A stretch of 47,314 nucleotides of DNA, from contig JAPLDG010000214.1 of assembly GCA_026391845.1 (NCBI GenBank), forward strand, positions 16,019 through 63,332, written 5' to 3'. The notes under the pieces were generated by a model, which saw only the letters and a list, made by a program, of their open reading frames with translations, ran no database searches and was not told the DNA's origin. Source of the DNA: Bacteroidota bacterium (GTDB lineage Bacteria; Bacteroidota; Bacteroidia; Bacteroidales; FEN-979). Positions 33,300 through 42,895 of the stretch are shown piece after piece. The position numbers and the translations under genes are program-made. Each line of letters starts with the position of its first letter. Position 1 is the stretch's first letter.

Positions 33300-33307
33300 C
33301 AAAGGTA
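33300..33307 (-). promoter_or_regulatory. Candidate -7 box for hpt-adk-obg
   Basis: Minus-strand TACCTTTG matches TAnnTTTG and lies 24 bases upstream of the hpt start at 33275. It is 13 bases from the purE -7 box on the opposite strand, so the two polymerases would compete for one region. Confidence 0.45.
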
Positions 33308-33320
33308 GTCAAAATATGTT

Positions 33321-33328
33321 TAATTTTG
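33321..33328 (+). promoter_or_regulatory. Candidate -7 box for purE
   Basis: TAATTTTG matches TAnnTTTG, 24 bases upstream of ATG 33353. Its expected -33 region would overlap the hpt -7 box at 33300-33307; no TTG is visible there. Confidence 0.45.
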
Positions 33329-33352
33329 TGAAGTACCCGGAAATCTGAAATC

Positions 33353-33859
33353 ATGGAAGCCAAAGTCAGCATTATCATGGGCAGCACTTCTGATCTACCG
33401 GTCATGGAAGCGGCAGCCAAATTTCTGAACGATATGCACATCCCTTTTGAGATGAATGCCCTTTCAGCCCACAGGACCCCTGAAAAAGTAGAAGAGTTTG
33501 CGAAGAACGCGTATCAGCGCGGAATCCGCGTCATCATTGCCGCAGCCGGCATGGCAGCGCATTTACCCGGTGTGATCGCAGCATCTACCACTCTGCCTGT
33601 TATTGGCGTTCCTATCAAAGCTTCCCTGGAAGGAATAGATGCCCTGCTCGCCATCGTCCAGATGCCCCCGGGAATACCAGTGGCCACTGTCGGGATCAAT
33701 GGCGCGCAGAACGCGGCCATTCTTGCGGCTGAGATCCTCGCTACCAGTGATCAAGTACTGCACAAAAAGATGATCGTGTTCAAAGAAGACCTGAAAAAAA
33801 AGATCATCAAAGCCAACGAAGAGTTGGAAGCGGTGAGGTTTGAATACAGGGTGGGATAA
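33353..33859 (+). CDS. purE: N5-carboxyaminoimidazole ribonucleotide mutase
   Basis: 168 residues, class I PurE length. The substrate-binding loop [17 protein letters not shown], catalytic [12 protein letters not shown] and [14 protein letters not shown] with GVPI are all conserved. It moves the carboxyl group of N5-CAIR to carbon to give CAIR in de novo purine synthesis. No purK is adjacent in this window, although the class I enzyme needs PurK product. It diverges from hpt. The downstream metalloprotease gene is convergent, with 76 bases between them that hold only a weak ATGGC/GCCAT inverted repeat. Confidence 0.95.
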   Translation: MEAKVSIIMGSTSDLPVMEAAAKFLNDMHIPFEMNALSAHRTPEKVEEFAKNAYQRGIRVIIAAAGMAAHLPGVIAASTTLPVIGVPIKASLEGIDALLAIVQMPPGIPVATVGINGAQNAAILAAEILATSDQVLHKKMIVFKEDLKKKIIKANEELEAVRFEYRVG

Positions 33860-33935
33860 TCAGCAGCCCCCAAGCGATATATGGCCTTTAGGCAAGCCAT
33901 TGGCAAATCGCCGGCCATACACTATCAACCATTCT

Positions 33936-35342
33936 TTACTTTTTGGTGGAAAAATCCAGATAATAGGTTTCTTTCATAAAAAAGCCATTTTCATCCATGA
34001 TGAACTGAGCAGGAAAAATCATTGAATACGTGTGGTTCGGTTCCAATTTCCATGAAACAACCAACTCGTTCTTTTTATCGGTATTCCATCTTACCGAAGT
34101 AATATCGGGCCAGCATTTGTCTCCGCATTTACCCTTGCTCATTCCATAAGGTCTGGTCATCATCGGCTTGTTAAAAGTCAGGATCAATTCTCTGGTTGCG
34201 GGATCGACATCTTTACTGTTGTTTGAAATCGAAAAGGCGACCAGTTTTGGCCGGTTTTCTTCTGTCACTTTTAACTCCTCTGGAGGAGATAGTGAATTCT
34301 GCAACTTAACGATTTCAGGCATGTATTTATCCAGTGTCGGATACGCTTCACGGGAGGCTTCATACTTTGCCATTGAGTTTATAAGTTTTGAAATCCAGAT
34401 GAACCCCCTTACCTGTTCAGCCCCGATCATTCGTTTTATTTTCATTTCAGTGGTTGTATGGTCCTGAAAATACCTGATAACCGAAGCACGCACCAGTATT
34501 TCATTCACCATTATCTGGGAATTGGAATATGCCTGCCTTCGCATATTATCTTCGACAAGGTTAAAAAACGCATCGGCAACGGTTTTCATTTCCGGATAAT
34601 ACTTTTCGCCAAGCCTGTTGCAGAATGAATGACCGAATTCATGAATAATGGTTTCAGTAATATCCTTGGAATATACAGGATTTCCAATGCTATCTGTTTC
34701 CCAAGACCCGATAATAGAATACATTTCTTCGGTGCCATCCAGGTACCTGACCTTTACACCATAATTGCCACCGCCATTTGTAAGGCTTATGATCAGATTG
34801 TAGCTACCTTCAGGCTTTTCACCAAAAAAAATTTTAAACCAGGCAAGGTCGGTTGCTTTAACGATTTCAGAAAACCGGTCTTCAGCAATTGAATAAAGTG
34901 GTTTATGATCGGAAAAGAACCCGGAAAAATCAGTTCTCTGATAAAAGTTGTTTAAAAGCAAGATGAATTGTTCGGTATATTTTCCCCAACGGCAGTCAAG
35001 ACTGCCTTTCTCTACATTATTTTTCAACCTGATGGTTCCGTTGGCAAGTTCAACATGTATTGCCATCGACATCACTGCATCAAATGAAACACCGGTCTTT
35101 TTTCTGATTTTTTTTACAAATTTCAGCAGTTCATCATCTTTGTAAGGGTTGAAATATTTGTCAATCGCATCAGTATAACCCTTCATCTCGTTATTGATAT
35201 ATTCCTGCTCCCCTGCCAGCCTGAATACAATACTCAACAGTTCGGTTTTTTCGTCAACTGCCGGGTTAAGAATTAATGATTGCGAAAAAGTTGCTGAAGT
35301 TGTCAAACTGATAAACAATATTCCAAGAAACATTTTCATCAC
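33936..35342 (-). CDS. DUF4932-like secreted zinc metalloprotease with C-terminal Ig-like domain
   Basis: 468 residues. The signal peptide is MFLGILFISLTTSATFSQS. A helical region (about 25-225) leads to ETIIHEFGHSFCNRL, where His234-Glu-Phe-Gly-His238 is a zinc-peptidase HExxH site; the third ligand is not obvious, with Glu in YYPEM or a downstream Glu being candidates. The architecture resembles DUF4932 proteins of Bacteroidota. The C-terminal 110 residues (KLVAFSISNNSKDVDPATRE, ILTFNKPMM, LEPNHTYSMIFPAQFI) look like a bacterial Ig-like (Big_5) domain. A two-cysteine insertion, KCGDKCWPD, lies within it. Peptidase activity and substrate are inferred only from the motif. Confidence 0.7.
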   Translation of the reverse strand: MMKMFLGILFISLTTSATFSQSLILNPAVDEKTELLSIVFRLAGEQEYINNEMKGYTDAIDKYFNPYKDDELLKFVKKIRKKTGVSFDAVMSMAIHVELANGTIRLKNNVEKGSLDCRWGKYTEQFILLLNNFYQRTDFSGFFSDHKPLYSIAEDRFSEIVKATDLAWFKIFFGEKPEGSYNLIISLTNGGGNYGVKVRYLDGTEEMYSIIGSWETDSIGNPVYSKDITETIIHEFGHSFCNRLGEKYYPEMKTVADAFFNLVEDNMRRQAYSNSQIMVNEILVRASVIRYFQDHTTTEMKIKRMIGAEQVRGFIWISKLINSMAKYEASREAYPTLDKYMPEIVKLQNSLSPPEELKVTEENRPKLVAFSISNNSKDVDPATRELILTFNKPMMTRPYGMSKGKCGDKCWPDITSVRWNTDKKNELVVSWKLEPNHTYSMIFPAQFIMDENGFFMKETYYLDFSTKK

Positions 35343-35394
35343 TCAATTGTTTTTAAGAATGGAACAAGAAAAAAACAATCATTCAGGTGTGGAA

Positions 35395-36108
35395 TCATGC
35401 AACACCGATATCTAGTTTCCTGATCACCATCAGCCCGTCCCTGACAGGTAAAATAAGATTTTCAACCCGGTCGTCATGGGTTACAAACTCATTGAATTCA
35501 ATGATTCCGCAGGTATCCTTATCCATTTTTACCGGATCACCTGTCACCTTTCCCCTCCACAGAACATTATCGGCAATGACAAACCCGCCGGGGCGTACTT
35601 TTGGCAATATCGTGTTGTAATAATTCAGGTAGTTCGGCTTATCGGCATCGATAAAAACAAGATCCCAAATTTCATCAAGGGTCGGAATAATTTCAAGAGC
35701 CTCCCCAATGTGCAGGATAATCCTCTCGTCCAACCCGGCTGCCCGGATGAAATGGCGAATACCTTCCTCCAGTTCAGGATTCACTTCGATCGTATGCAGC
35801 AAAGCATCACCCCTTTCCCCCGGGATAGGGGTTGGGCGTGAGACAATCCCGTGGGGAGAAGCCGGGGATACAGTCATCCCCAGCCCCATGGCAATGGCTG
35901 AATACCCCGTAAATGTTCCTATTTCAAGCCCCCGTTTTGGTCTGATCATTTGAACGAACATACGGAGCAGGGCTCCCTGCAAGTGCCCCGACAACATTTG
36001 AGGATATACCTGGGAAAGATGGGTTTCACGGTTCAGTATTTCCAGAACCGGCGGTTCAGGGGTCGTGTGTGCTTCAGCATATTCAGAGAGCAAATCTGTT
36101 ATCGTCAT
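35395..36108 (-). CDS. O-methyltransferase (catechol-OMT-like) with internal insertion
   Basis: 237 residues from ATG 36108 (TITDLLSEYAEAHT); an in-frame ATG at 36129 adds seven residues. PF01596 hallmarks are intact: motif I GLEIGTFTGYSAIAMG, metal- and SAM-site VFIDADKPNYLNYY, and GGFVIADNVLWRGKV with the third metal ligand. It should methylate a small hydroxylated acceptor using SAM and a divalent metal. Family members are about 213-217 residues long. The extra length is explained by about 20 residues inserted between motif I and LHTIEVNPE, namely a Pro/Ser-rich stretch (SPASPHGIVSRPTPIPGERG) coded by DNA that contains a 24-base inverted repeat. The insertion is in frame, so the gene may still be functional. 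Confidence 0.88.
   Translation of the reverse strand: MTITDLLSEYAEAHTTPEPPVLEILNRETHLSQVYPQMLSGHLQGALLRMFVQMIRPKRGLEIGTFTGYSAIAMGLGMTVSPASPHGIVSRPTPIPGERGDALLHTIEVNPELEEGIRHFIRAAGLDERIILHIGEALEIIPTLDEIWDLVFIDADKPNYLNYYNTILPKVRPGGFVIADNVLWRGKVTGDPVKMDKDTCGIIEFNEFVTHDDRVENLILPVRDGLMVIRKLDIGVA
35809..35832. repeat. Inverted repeat inside the O-methyltransferase gene
   Basis: ACCCCT (35809-35814) pairs with AGGGGT (35827-35832), with a T-T mismatch and an inner TCC/GGA stem. It lies within the roughly 60-base segment (about 35806-35868) that is extra relative to the enzyme family. Only one copy is seen in this window. Confidence 0.6.
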
Positions 36109-36184
36109 GTGGATAAAATATGGGTGCAAAATACAAAGATCCGGCAGATAATATCAAATATTAATAGCGCCTCCGCTATTTGCT

Positions 36185-36192
36185 TAGTTTTG
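36185..36192 (+). promoter_or_regulatory. Candidate -7 box for the SRPBCC gene
   Basis: TAGTTTTG matches TAnnTTTG, 20 bases before ATG 36212. No -33 element is recognised in the 103-base region shared with the divergent O-methyltransferase. Confidence 0.4.
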
Positions 36193-36211
36193 TAAAAAAT
36201 AAATTCAAAAA

Positions 36212-36679
36212 ATGCGCCAACTCGAATTCAGCCAGTTTTTACCCGTTACAATGGATGAGGCATGGAGATTTTTCAGCGACCCTGCCAACCTGAGCAGGAT
36301 TACACCCAAAGAGATGAACTTTGTCATCACCTCATGCGTTCCTGAAAAAATTTATCCCGGCTTGATCATTACCTATAAAGTCTCACCATTGCTCAATATT
36401 CCTGTATCGTGGGTCACGGAAATCACTCAGGTAAAAGAACCATTTTACTTTGTTGATGATCAGCGCTCCGGGCCTTATTCCATCTGGCATCACGAACATC
36501 ATTTTGAACGTGTCGAAAATGGAGTGATGATGACGGATAAACTTTTTTACAAAGTTCCTTTGGGTCCATTCGGGAATTTACTCGACCGGATGTTCATTCA
36601 TCGGAAGGTCTCCGGAATTTTTGCTTTCCGGAATAAATTCTTAGAGATAAACAGTGATACATTCATGAACTTCTCTTAG
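36212..36679 (+). CDS. SRPBCC-family (START-like) protein
   Basis: 155 residues forming one helix-grip domain: FLPVTMDEAWRFFSDPANLS at the N-terminus, then ITPKEMNFVI, PVSWVTEITQVKEPFYFVD and HHEHHFERVENGVMMTD, with a closing amphipathic helix. This is the pattern of the COG4276-type group. These proteins bind hydrophobic ligands in a cavity; neither ligand nor activity is known. In several bacteria such a gene neighbours a TIGR01777 oxidoreductase, and one lies 6 kb away here at 42935. It is monocistronic, ending 6 bases from the convergent M16 peptidase gene. Confidence 0.78.
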   Translation: MRQLEFSQFLPVTMDEAWRFFSDPANLSRITPKEMNFVITSCVPEKIYPGLIITYKVSPLLNIPVSWVTEITQVKEPFYFVDDQRSGPYSIWHHEHHFERVENGVMMTDKLFYKVPLGPFGNLLDRMFIHRKVSGIFAFRNKFLEINSDTFMNFS

Positions 36680-36685
36680 AGCTTG

Positions 36686-37906
36686 CTATTTGAAAGTCAG
36701 CAAACTCAGTTTTTCAGGATCAAAAATTTCATTGGCAATTTCGATTAGTTCTTCAGAAGTCGTAGCTTGTATACGTTCAATGATCTTTCCCATTGGATCA
36801 AATCTGTTTTGGAGCAGATAACTCTTCCCGATAGCAAGCATGGTGGCCAGGTTCGATTCCTGCGCAATGGCCAATTGCCCGACAATTTGTTTCTTGATGA
36901 CATGCAGCTGAACTTTGCTTAACCTCTCCTCCCGAAGGTGTTTCAGCTCCTGATGAACAATTGTCAGAGCCTTTTCGTATTGAGCGGGGTCGGTTCCAAA
37001 ATAAATATGTATGATTCCTGCATCAGAATAGGCACTATAGTTCGATTCATTGTTGTAGGTCAGCCCGTTGCGTTCCCGCAAAGCCAGAGATAAACGCGAA
37101 TTCATCACAGGCCCACCGAGCATGTTGTTGAGCAGAGCCAGCGGAATACGCTGCCGATGGCTGTATTCGTAAGCAGGCACCCCTAAAATGCAGTGCACCT
37201 GAGATGTTCTTTTCTTAATACTCTTATCGAACGGGTTGTAATTTCTGAAGGGAATCCGGGGATGACTCTCACCGCGGCAGGGATGATCACTAAAATATTT
37301 TGTGACCAGCCTGACCAGTTTCTTAAATTCAATTTTCCCTGCCGAGGCGATCACGACCTCATCAAATCGGTAATTCCGATGCATGAAATTCAAGATATCC
37401 TTCTGTTTCAGCTTTTTCAGGCTTTTGGCTGTACCCAGGATATTCTTCCCAAGCGGGTGCCCGGCAAATACCAGGTCTTCAAAGTCATCGAATATCTGTT
37501 CATCCGGAGTATCCTGGTACGACCGAATCTCGTCCATCACTACCTGCTTCTCCCGTTCCAGCTCTTTTTCAGGAAACGTGGAATGAAAAAAAACATCCTG
37601 GAACAATTCAAGGGTACGCTCGTAATGCTCGCTGAGAAACGAGGCATAGATGCATGTCTCCTCTTTTGTTGTGTAAGCGTTCAAATCAGCGCCAACATTT
37701 TCCAGCCGGTTCAACACCTGGAAAACATTTCGTTTTTCAGTTCCCTTGAAAATGGTGTGCTCGATAAAATGGGCAATCCCGTGTTCGGCGTCTGTTTCGT
37801 CCCGTGATCCGGCATGAATAAAAATTCCACAATGGGACACCTGATTTTGAACAGGATGATGAACCAGACGGATGCCGTTGGGCAGCGTACAAGTTTGAAG
37901 TTCCAT
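36686..37906 (-). CDS. M16-family zinc peptidase (processing-peptidase type)
   Basis: 406 residues, about one functional M16 unit of two domains. The inverted zinc motif HFIEH (His46, Glu49, His50) sits in GIAHFIEHTIFKGTEKRN, with the downstream acidic helix near 120-130 (ERTLELFQDVF) supplying the third ligand. The second half has the R/Y substrate-binding region, LALRERNGLTYNNESNYSAY. No signal peptide is seen, so a cytoplasmic location is likely. It probably degrades or processes peptides. The gene starts 3 bases after mutB and is the last of the mutA-porin-mutB-M16 run. Its 3' end lies 6 bases from a convergent gene. Confidence 0.9.
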   Translation of the reverse strand: MELQTCTLPNGIRLVHHPVQNQVSHCGIFIHAGSRDETDAEHGIAHFIEHTIFKGTEKRNVFQVLNRLENVGADLNAYTTKEETCIYASFLSEHYERTLELFQDVFFHSTFPEKELEREKQVVMDEIRSYQDTPDEQIFDDFEDLVFAGHPLGKNILGTAKSLKKLKQKDILNFMHRNYRFDEVVIASAGKIEFKKLVRLVTKYFSDHPCRGESHPRIPFRNYNPFDKSIKKRTSQVHCILGVPAYEYSHRQRIPLALLNNMLGGPVMNSRLSLALRERNGLTYNNESNYSAYSDAGIIHIYFGTDPAQYEKALTIVHQELKHLREERLSKVQLHVIKKQIVGQLAIAQESNLATMLAIGKSYLLQNRFDPMGKIIERIQATTSEELIEIANEIFDPEKLSLLTFK

Positions 37907-37909
37907 GAA

Positions 37910-40060
37910 TTATTTCCTGCCTTCGATCAGAATCTCCAGCAATTTGATCCCGGCTTCTGAAACGACTGTTCCTGGTCCGAAAATAGCAGCAGCACCCGAC
38001 TTGTAAAGGAAATCATAATCCTGGGGCGGGATAACACCTCCTACAATAACCATGATATCGTCCCGGCCGAGTTTTCTAAGTTCTTCTATCACTTGCGGAA
38101 CAAGCGTCTTATGGCCTGCTGCCAGGCTGGAAACACCTAAGATATGTACATCATTTTCAACTGCCTGTTTGGCAGATTCTGCCGGTGTTTGAAACAATGG
38201 CCCGATATCAACAGCAAACCCAATGTCGGCATATCCGGTCGCAACCACTTTTGCACCCCGGTCATGACCGTCCTGTCCCATTTTGGCAATCATGATGCGT
38301 GGACGGCGGCCTTCCATTTCAGCAAATTTATCAGCCAATTCGCGTGCCCTGGCAAAAACCTCATTATCCTTTGATTCCGAGGAATAAACTCCTGAAATGC
38401 TTCGTATCACTGCTTTGTACCTCCCATATATTTTTTCTAACGCAAATGAAATTTCACCAAGTGATGCCCGCTTGCGCGCTGCATCAATCGCCAAAGCCAG
38501 CAGGTTTCCTTCACCGGAAGCTGCCGATCTGGTCAATGCCTCTAACGCTTCGTCCACCTCTTCGTTGTTGCGGTTTGCCCGTAACATTTGTAGTCTCAGC
38601 ACCTGTGACTCCCGAACAGCCGCGTTATCAACATTCAGAATTTCGATCGGATCTTCTTTTTCCAGTCTGTTGAGGTTTACACCAACGATCTTATCCTTGC
38701 CTGTATCGATCCTTGCCTGCTTCCGCGCCGATGCTTCTTCGATACGCATCTTGGGAATTCCGGTTTCAATTGCCTTTGCCATGCCTCCCAACAGCTCAAC
38801 CTCTTCGATCAGTGCCCATGCTTTATGCGCAATTTCGTGTGTCAGCATCTCCACATAGTATGATCCGGCCCAAGGATCGAGCGAACGGCAGATCTGTGTC
38901 TCCTCTTGCAGGTATATCTGTGTATTACGTGCAATGCGTGCTGAAAAATCAGTCGGCAGGGCGATGGCCTCATCAAGCGCATTGGTATGCAATGATTGCG
39001 TATGGCCAAGGGCGGCGGCCAAAGCCTCCACACAGGTACGCGAAACATTGTTGAATGGATCCTGTTCCGTCAGACTCCATCCTGAAGTTTGTGTATGGGT
39101 GCGCAAAGCCATCGACTTTGGGTTCTTCGGGTTAAACTGTTTAACAATTTTGGCCCAGAGAATCCTTGCGGCACGCATCTTGGCTATTTCCATGAAGTGG
39201 TTCATCCCGGCAGCCCAGAAGAATGACAGCCTCGGGGCGAAGGTGTCGATGTCCATCCCCGCATTGATCCCGGCACGAAGGTACTCCAGGCCATCGGCCA
39301 GTGTATAAGCCAGCTCAATATCTGCAGTTGCACCTGCCTCTTGCATGTGATAGCCACTGATGGAGATCGAATTGAACTTCGGCATATTTTTCGAAGTAAA
39401 TTCGAAAATATCGGCAATAATCTTCATCGACGGGCTGGGTGGATAAATGTACGTGTTCCGAACCATGAATTCCTTCAGAATATCATTCTGAATCGTTCCG
39501 ATAAGTTTGGCCATTTCAACGCCCTGCTCCTCTGCGGCAACAATGTAAAAGGCGAGGATTGGCAACACCGCTCCGTTCATGGTCATTGAAACTGACATGA
39601 TATCCAGCGGAATCTGATCGAAGAGAATCTTCATATCAAGAATGGAGTCGATGGCAACCCCGGCTTTTCCAACATCACCTACAACACGTTCATGATCTGA
39701 ATCATACCCCCGGTGTGTGGCAAGATCGAATGCGACAGATAAGCCCTTCTGTCCTGCTTTCAGGTTTCGCCGATAAAATGCGTTGGACTCTTCCGCCGTC
39801 GAAAACCCGGCATACTGGCGAATGGTCCACGGACTCATTACATACATGGTGGAATAAGGCCCCCTGAGGAATGGTGGCAATCCGGCCGCATAGTTCAGGT
39901 GTTCCATCTCCTGAAGATCACTATCGCCAAAGACCGGTTTTACCGGAATTTGTTCGGGGGTTTTCCAACTTTTTTCAATCCCCGCATTTTTCTCCCATTC
40001 AGCAAATGATTCAAGCGGTGGAACTCCCGTTAATTCAATATTTTTAAAATCTGGTCTCAT
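37910..40060 (-). CDS. mutB: Methylmalonyl-CoA mutase large (catalytic) subunit
   Basis: 716 residues. The TIM-barrel domain (about 1-560) has [40 protein letters not shown] and [12 protein letters not shown], the substrate channel residues of the family. The C-terminal cobalamin domain (about 585-716) starts [17 protein letters not shown] with the base-off B12 motif Asp597-x-His599-x-x-Gly602, then [13 protein letters not shown]. With MutA it converts succinyl-CoA and methylmalonyl-CoA, the key step of propionate production or use. A TorF-like outer-membrane gene is placed between mutA and mutB, 26 bases upstream; the M16 peptidase gene follows after 3 bases. Confidence 0.97.
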   Translation of the reverse strand: MRPDFKNIELTGVPPLESFAEWEKNAGIEKSWKTPEQIPVKPVFGDSDLQEMEHLNYAAGLPPFLRGPYSTMYVMSPWTIRQYAGFSTAEESNAFYRRNLKAGQKGLSVAFDLATHRGYDSDHERVVGDVGKAGVAIDSILDMKILFDQIPLDIMSVSMTMNGAVLPILAFYIVAAEEQGVEMAKLIGTIQNDILKEFMVRNTYIYPPSPSMKIIADIFEFTSKNMPKFNSISISGYHMQEAGATADIELAYTLADGLEYLRAGINAGMDIDTFAPRLSFFWAAGMNHFMEIAKMRAARILWAKIVKQFNPKNPKSMALRTHTQTSGWSLTEQDPFNNVSRTCVEALAAALGHTQSLHTNALDEAIALPTDFSARIARNTQIYLQEETQICRSLDPWAGSYYVEMLTHEIAHKAWALIEEVELLGGMAKAIETGIPKMRIEEASARKQARIDTGKDKIVGVNLNRLEKEDPIEILNVDNAAVRESQVLRLQMLRANRNNEEVDEALEALTRSAASGEGNLLALAIDAARKRASLGEISFALEKIYGRYKAVIRSISGVYSSESKDNEVFARARELADKFAEMEGRRPRIMIAKMGQDGHDRGAKVVATGYADIGFAVDIGPLFQTPAESAKQAVENDVHILGVSSLAAGHKTLVPQVIEELRKLGRDDIMVIVGGVIPPQDYDFLYKSGAAAIFGPGTVVSEAGIKLLEILIEGRK

Positions 40061-40086
40061 CGGTGTTTGTATAGTTGTTGTAGGTT

Positions 40087-40932
40087 TTAAAATGAAATTC
40101 CAAAAATAAAAAACATGCTCTGCGCCTGAGGATTTGTGATGATCGAAACCTGAACAGGCAGTGCATACTTTGGAGTGACCGGAATATCCTTCTTTGCAGT
40201 CAACCCGATGTTTGTCACCCCTGCTGAGGGTCCATACCAGGAACTCCCGAAAGGAATACCTCCGATGAACGGTTTTAATTCAACACTGATCCTCTTCAGC
40301 TGAATTTTATAAGCAAGTTCAAAATAAGTGGAGTAGTTATTATCCGTCCCGAGCCCATACACTCCGGTTGAATCCTGATTCTTATCGGCGCCGTAGAACA
40401 GCGTGCTGGCGATCACCTGCAGCGGAAAATTATCAGGCCCCTCAAAAGTAAGGCTTCCTTCAAGGGTGTGGCCTGTGGTGGAATTTTGGTAATTGAAATA
40501 ACGGTTGCCCTCATTTGGGTTCAGCCCATTCACCGTGAAAAAATCAAACAGCATCAATGTAAACCATTGGTATGTGTAAGAGATATATAAATCGGTTTCA
40601 GCATAGGAGCCGGCATTGATCACAGTGGAATCGTTCAGGCGGATGTCATGTGATGAAAAAGCATATGTACCCCAGGCTCCAATGTTCAGCCCTTTCCATG
40701 AAAATGAGAGATTGGGTTGAATTGCCGGGGAATTACCATAATCAATTCCCCTCCACACATAACGGCTCATGACATCAGCGCCAAGATTAACAGAAGCTTG
40801 ATTAAAGCTTTTTTCAGCCTCAATTTCGTCAAGAACCTTTTCATCCTGTGCTTTCAGCGACAGAGCCGAACAGATGATTACAATTATAAAAATAACAGGA
40901 AGGAACTTGCCGGAAACCGGGAATATTTTCAT
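40087..40932 (-). CDS. TorF-like putative outer-membrane porin, mut-operon paralog
   Basis: 281 residues. The signal peptide is [39 protein letters not shown] and the C-terminal strand FFIFGISF are the same landmarks as in the amt-linked protein at 11307-12140, and long blocks are shared ([42 protein letters not shown]). The alternating strands fit an outer-membrane barrel. It lies 8 bases after mutA and 26 before mutB on the same strand, so it should be made together with the mutase. A channel for a small solute is the simplest idea; which solute is unknown. This position between the two subunit genes is unusual. Confidence 0.72.
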   Translation of the reverse strand: MKIFPVSGKFLPVIFIIVIICSALSLKAQDEKVLDEIEAEKSFNQASVNLGADVMSRYVWRGIDYGNSPAIQPNLSFSWKGLNIGAWGTYAFSSHDIRLNDSTVINAGSYAETDLYISYTYQWFTLMLFDFFTVNGLNPNEGNRYFNYQNSTTGHTLEGSLTFEGPDNFPLQVIASTLFYGADKNQDSTGVYGLGTDNNYSTYFELAYKIQLKRISVELKPFIGGIPFGSSWYGPSAGVTNIGLTAKKDIPVTPKYALPVQVSIITNPQAQSMFFIFGISF

Positions 40933-40940
40933 TGAGCCAT

Positions 40941-42824
40941 TTATTTAATTCCCAACTTGTTTTGAAAATCACTCAGTGTCTCAAGTAGATTGCTCCGCAC
41001 ATGAATAAAATCATCAACTCCTGCTGATTTAAACTGCTCAATTAAAGCCTTTGGAAAACCGGCAACCACAATCCTGATTGCCCTTTCGGATTGTTTAAGT
41101 TTTCCGGCAATTTCAGGAACAATCTGAGGGTAATCCTCATCTGAACTGCAAATGACAACGATCTCCGCCCTGGAAGACAAAGCGCTCGCCATCCCCTCAT
41201 CTACTGTTGCAAAACCCTGGTTGTCGATAATTTCATACCCGGCACAACCAAAAAAGTTTGCTGCAAACCCGGCTCGTGCCCTGAGCATGGCCAGATTTCC
41301 CATGGTAAAAAGGAAAACAGCCGGGCGTTTATTACCTTGTTTCACAAATCGTTCGGTGGCCAGTCTGATCTCTTCAAAACCGGCAGAGATCCGGAAAGGT
41401 GTCAGTTTTTTATAGGTTGACGAAACAGGATGTTGAACTTCAGCAACCGGCTGAATCATGTCAGCCATGGTTTCCAGAGGATTCGGATATTGGTTGGTTC
41501 CAAGCATGATGAGTTTACGCTGTGCAATATCCATCACTTTCTGGTTCCGGCTGCGCTCAATCTCATCCTGGATATAGCCTGTTTTAATGCAAGCGATCAT
41601 GCCTCCCCGTGTCTCAATATCTTTAAACATCTCCCAGGCATGGTGTGCCATTGAATGTGTAAGATTTTCAATGTAATAGGAGCCGGCTCCGGGGTCAACA
41701 ATTTTATCGAGATAGGATTCCTCCTTCAGCACCAGCTGCTGGTTTCGCGCAATCCTTCGGGAAATTTCATCTGATTCCCTGAACGATATATCAAATGGGT
41801 TGATCGTAACCGAGTCGGCATTGCCCAATGCAGCAGACATCCCTTCTGTTGTAGTTCGCAGCATGTTTACATACGGATCATAGATCGACTTATTCCATAA
41901 TGCAGTAGTTGCATGGATAAACAACCTGAAAGATTCTTCACGCTTTGCCTGAAATTGTTCAACCATCCGGGTCCATAACACCCTCACAGCCCGAAGCTTG
42001 GCAATTTCCATAAAATAATTCGGCCCGATGCCCAGGGAAAACTGAATGTAAGGTGCCACTTCATCAACCGATGCACCCCGGGCTGTTAAGCTGGCAAGGT
42101 ATTCACAGGCAGATGCAAGGCTGAATGCGATCTCCTGTACAAGCGAAGACCCTGCATTCTGAAAATAATGGCCATTGATGGTGATGACTTTAAATTCCGG
42201 AAGTTTTTCCCGAACGATGCTTAAAAGATATTCCGCCTCTTCCAGATCATGATCCCACCCGATATAAAAATCGCCATGAAGCAAAAGGTAGCTGATCGGA
42301 TCGAAATTTAAAGACCCTTTCATCTTCTCACCCCTGCCCCCTCGGTGTTTCAGCTCGTAAATTAAAAATTCAAGCGTAAGCGGATAGGATTTTGCCGAGA
42401 TAAAATCAATGGCTGTTTTATGAAAACTGATCCCGTCCAAAAGTTCACTTAACTGCTTGTGGGTAGTCAGCTCAGTAGCTTTCAACCCAACAGCGCCAGC
42501 GCCTTTTAAAATAGCGTCTCGCGCAACCATATTGGCCTCATGGACATCGGTTGTATCAATATTCTGCCTGATAAGCCACTCATTGTTCAATGTCCTGAGC
42601 CCTCGGACATATGGCTTTTTTCCGGGAAGTGCATTCAGATACTCCAGCCCCGCCAGGTCCTCCGAGCGATAATACGGTTTTACGCTAAAACCTTCATCGG
42701 TTTTCCATACCAGCTTTTTATCGTAATCCCCACCCTTGAGATCCGCCATGATCTTTTCTTCCCAGGTACCCGTAGTTACTGGTGGAAATTCTGAAAACAA
42801 TTTTGTCTGCTCGTTGCTATCCAT
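40941..42824 (-). CDS. mutA: Methylmalonyl-CoA mutase small subunit
   Basis: 627 residues. The N-terminus (KLFSEFPPVTTGTWEEKI, DYDKKLVWKTDEGFSVKPYY) and barrel region (LRTLNNEWLIRQNIDTTDV, VTINGHYFQNAGSSLVQEI, QLVLKEESYLDKIVDPGAGS) align with the family. The C-terminal domain (about 495-627) keeps the flavodoxin-like strands (RPAVFLFTMGN) but has no DxHxxG cobalamin motif, as expected for the non-catalytic subunit. It pairs with MutB to form the heterodimer. It heads the operon mutA - porin - mutB - M16, behind a promoter with both -33 and -7 elements at 42896-42927. Confidence 0.95.
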   Translation of the reverse strand: MDSNEQTKLFSEFPPVTTGTWEEKIMADLKGGDYDKKLVWKTDEGFSVKPYYRSEDLAGLEYLNALPGKKPYVRGLRTLNNEWLIRQNIDTTDVHEANMVARDAILKGAGAVGLKATELTTHKQLSELLDGISFHKTAIDFISAKSYPLTLEFLIYELKHRGGRGEKMKGSLNFDPISYLLLHGDFYIGWDHDLEEAEYLLSIVREKLPEFKVITINGHYFQNAGSSLVQEIAFSLASACEYLASLTARGASVDEVAPYIQFSLGIGPNYFMEIAKLRAVRVLWTRMVEQFQAKREESFRLFIHATTALWNKSIYDPYVNMLRTTTEGMSAALGNADSVTINPFDISFRESDEISRRIARNQQLVLKEESYLDKIVDPGAGSYYIENLTHSMAHHAWEMFKDIETRGGMIACIKTGYIQDEIERSRNQKVMDIAQRKLIMLGTNQYPNPLETMADMIQPVAEVQHPVSSTYKKLTPFRISAGFEEIRLATERFVKQGNKRPAVFLFTMGNLAMLRARAGFAANFFGCAGYEIIDNQGFATVDEGMASALSSRAEIVVICSSDEDYPQIVPEIAGKLKQSERAIRIVVAGFPKALIEQFKSAGVDDFIHVRSNLLETLSDFQNKLGIK

Positions 42825-42842
42825 GACAAGTTAGTTGATATC

Positions 42843-42856
42843 GTGTTTTGTGTTTT
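42843..42856. repeat. Heptamer direct repeat in the mutA leader
   Basis: Two exact copies of GTGTTTT (42843-42849, 42850-42856) in the predicted 5' leader of mutA, 19 bases from its start. It is short enough to be chance alone, but shares unit length with the junction repeats elsewhere in the window. Confidence 0.4.
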
Positions 42857-42895
42857 AGTGGAAATAAGATCTCCTTGTAGCCCATAAAAGTACCA

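Noticed and set aside
33860..33935. Inverted ATGGC/GCCAT motif between purE and the DUF4932-like gene as a terminator
   Set aside because: Only five pairs with several alternative pairings and no T tract.
37193..37807. A 204-codon plus-strand frame opposite the M16 peptidase
   Set aside because: Antisense shadow of a gene with intact zinc site; no leader or family signal.
42330..42360. Arg/Gly-rich stretch in MutA (HRGGRGEKMKG) as a possible inserted element
   Set aside because: Length and flanks fit the normal family loop, and no inverted repeat is visible in the DNA.
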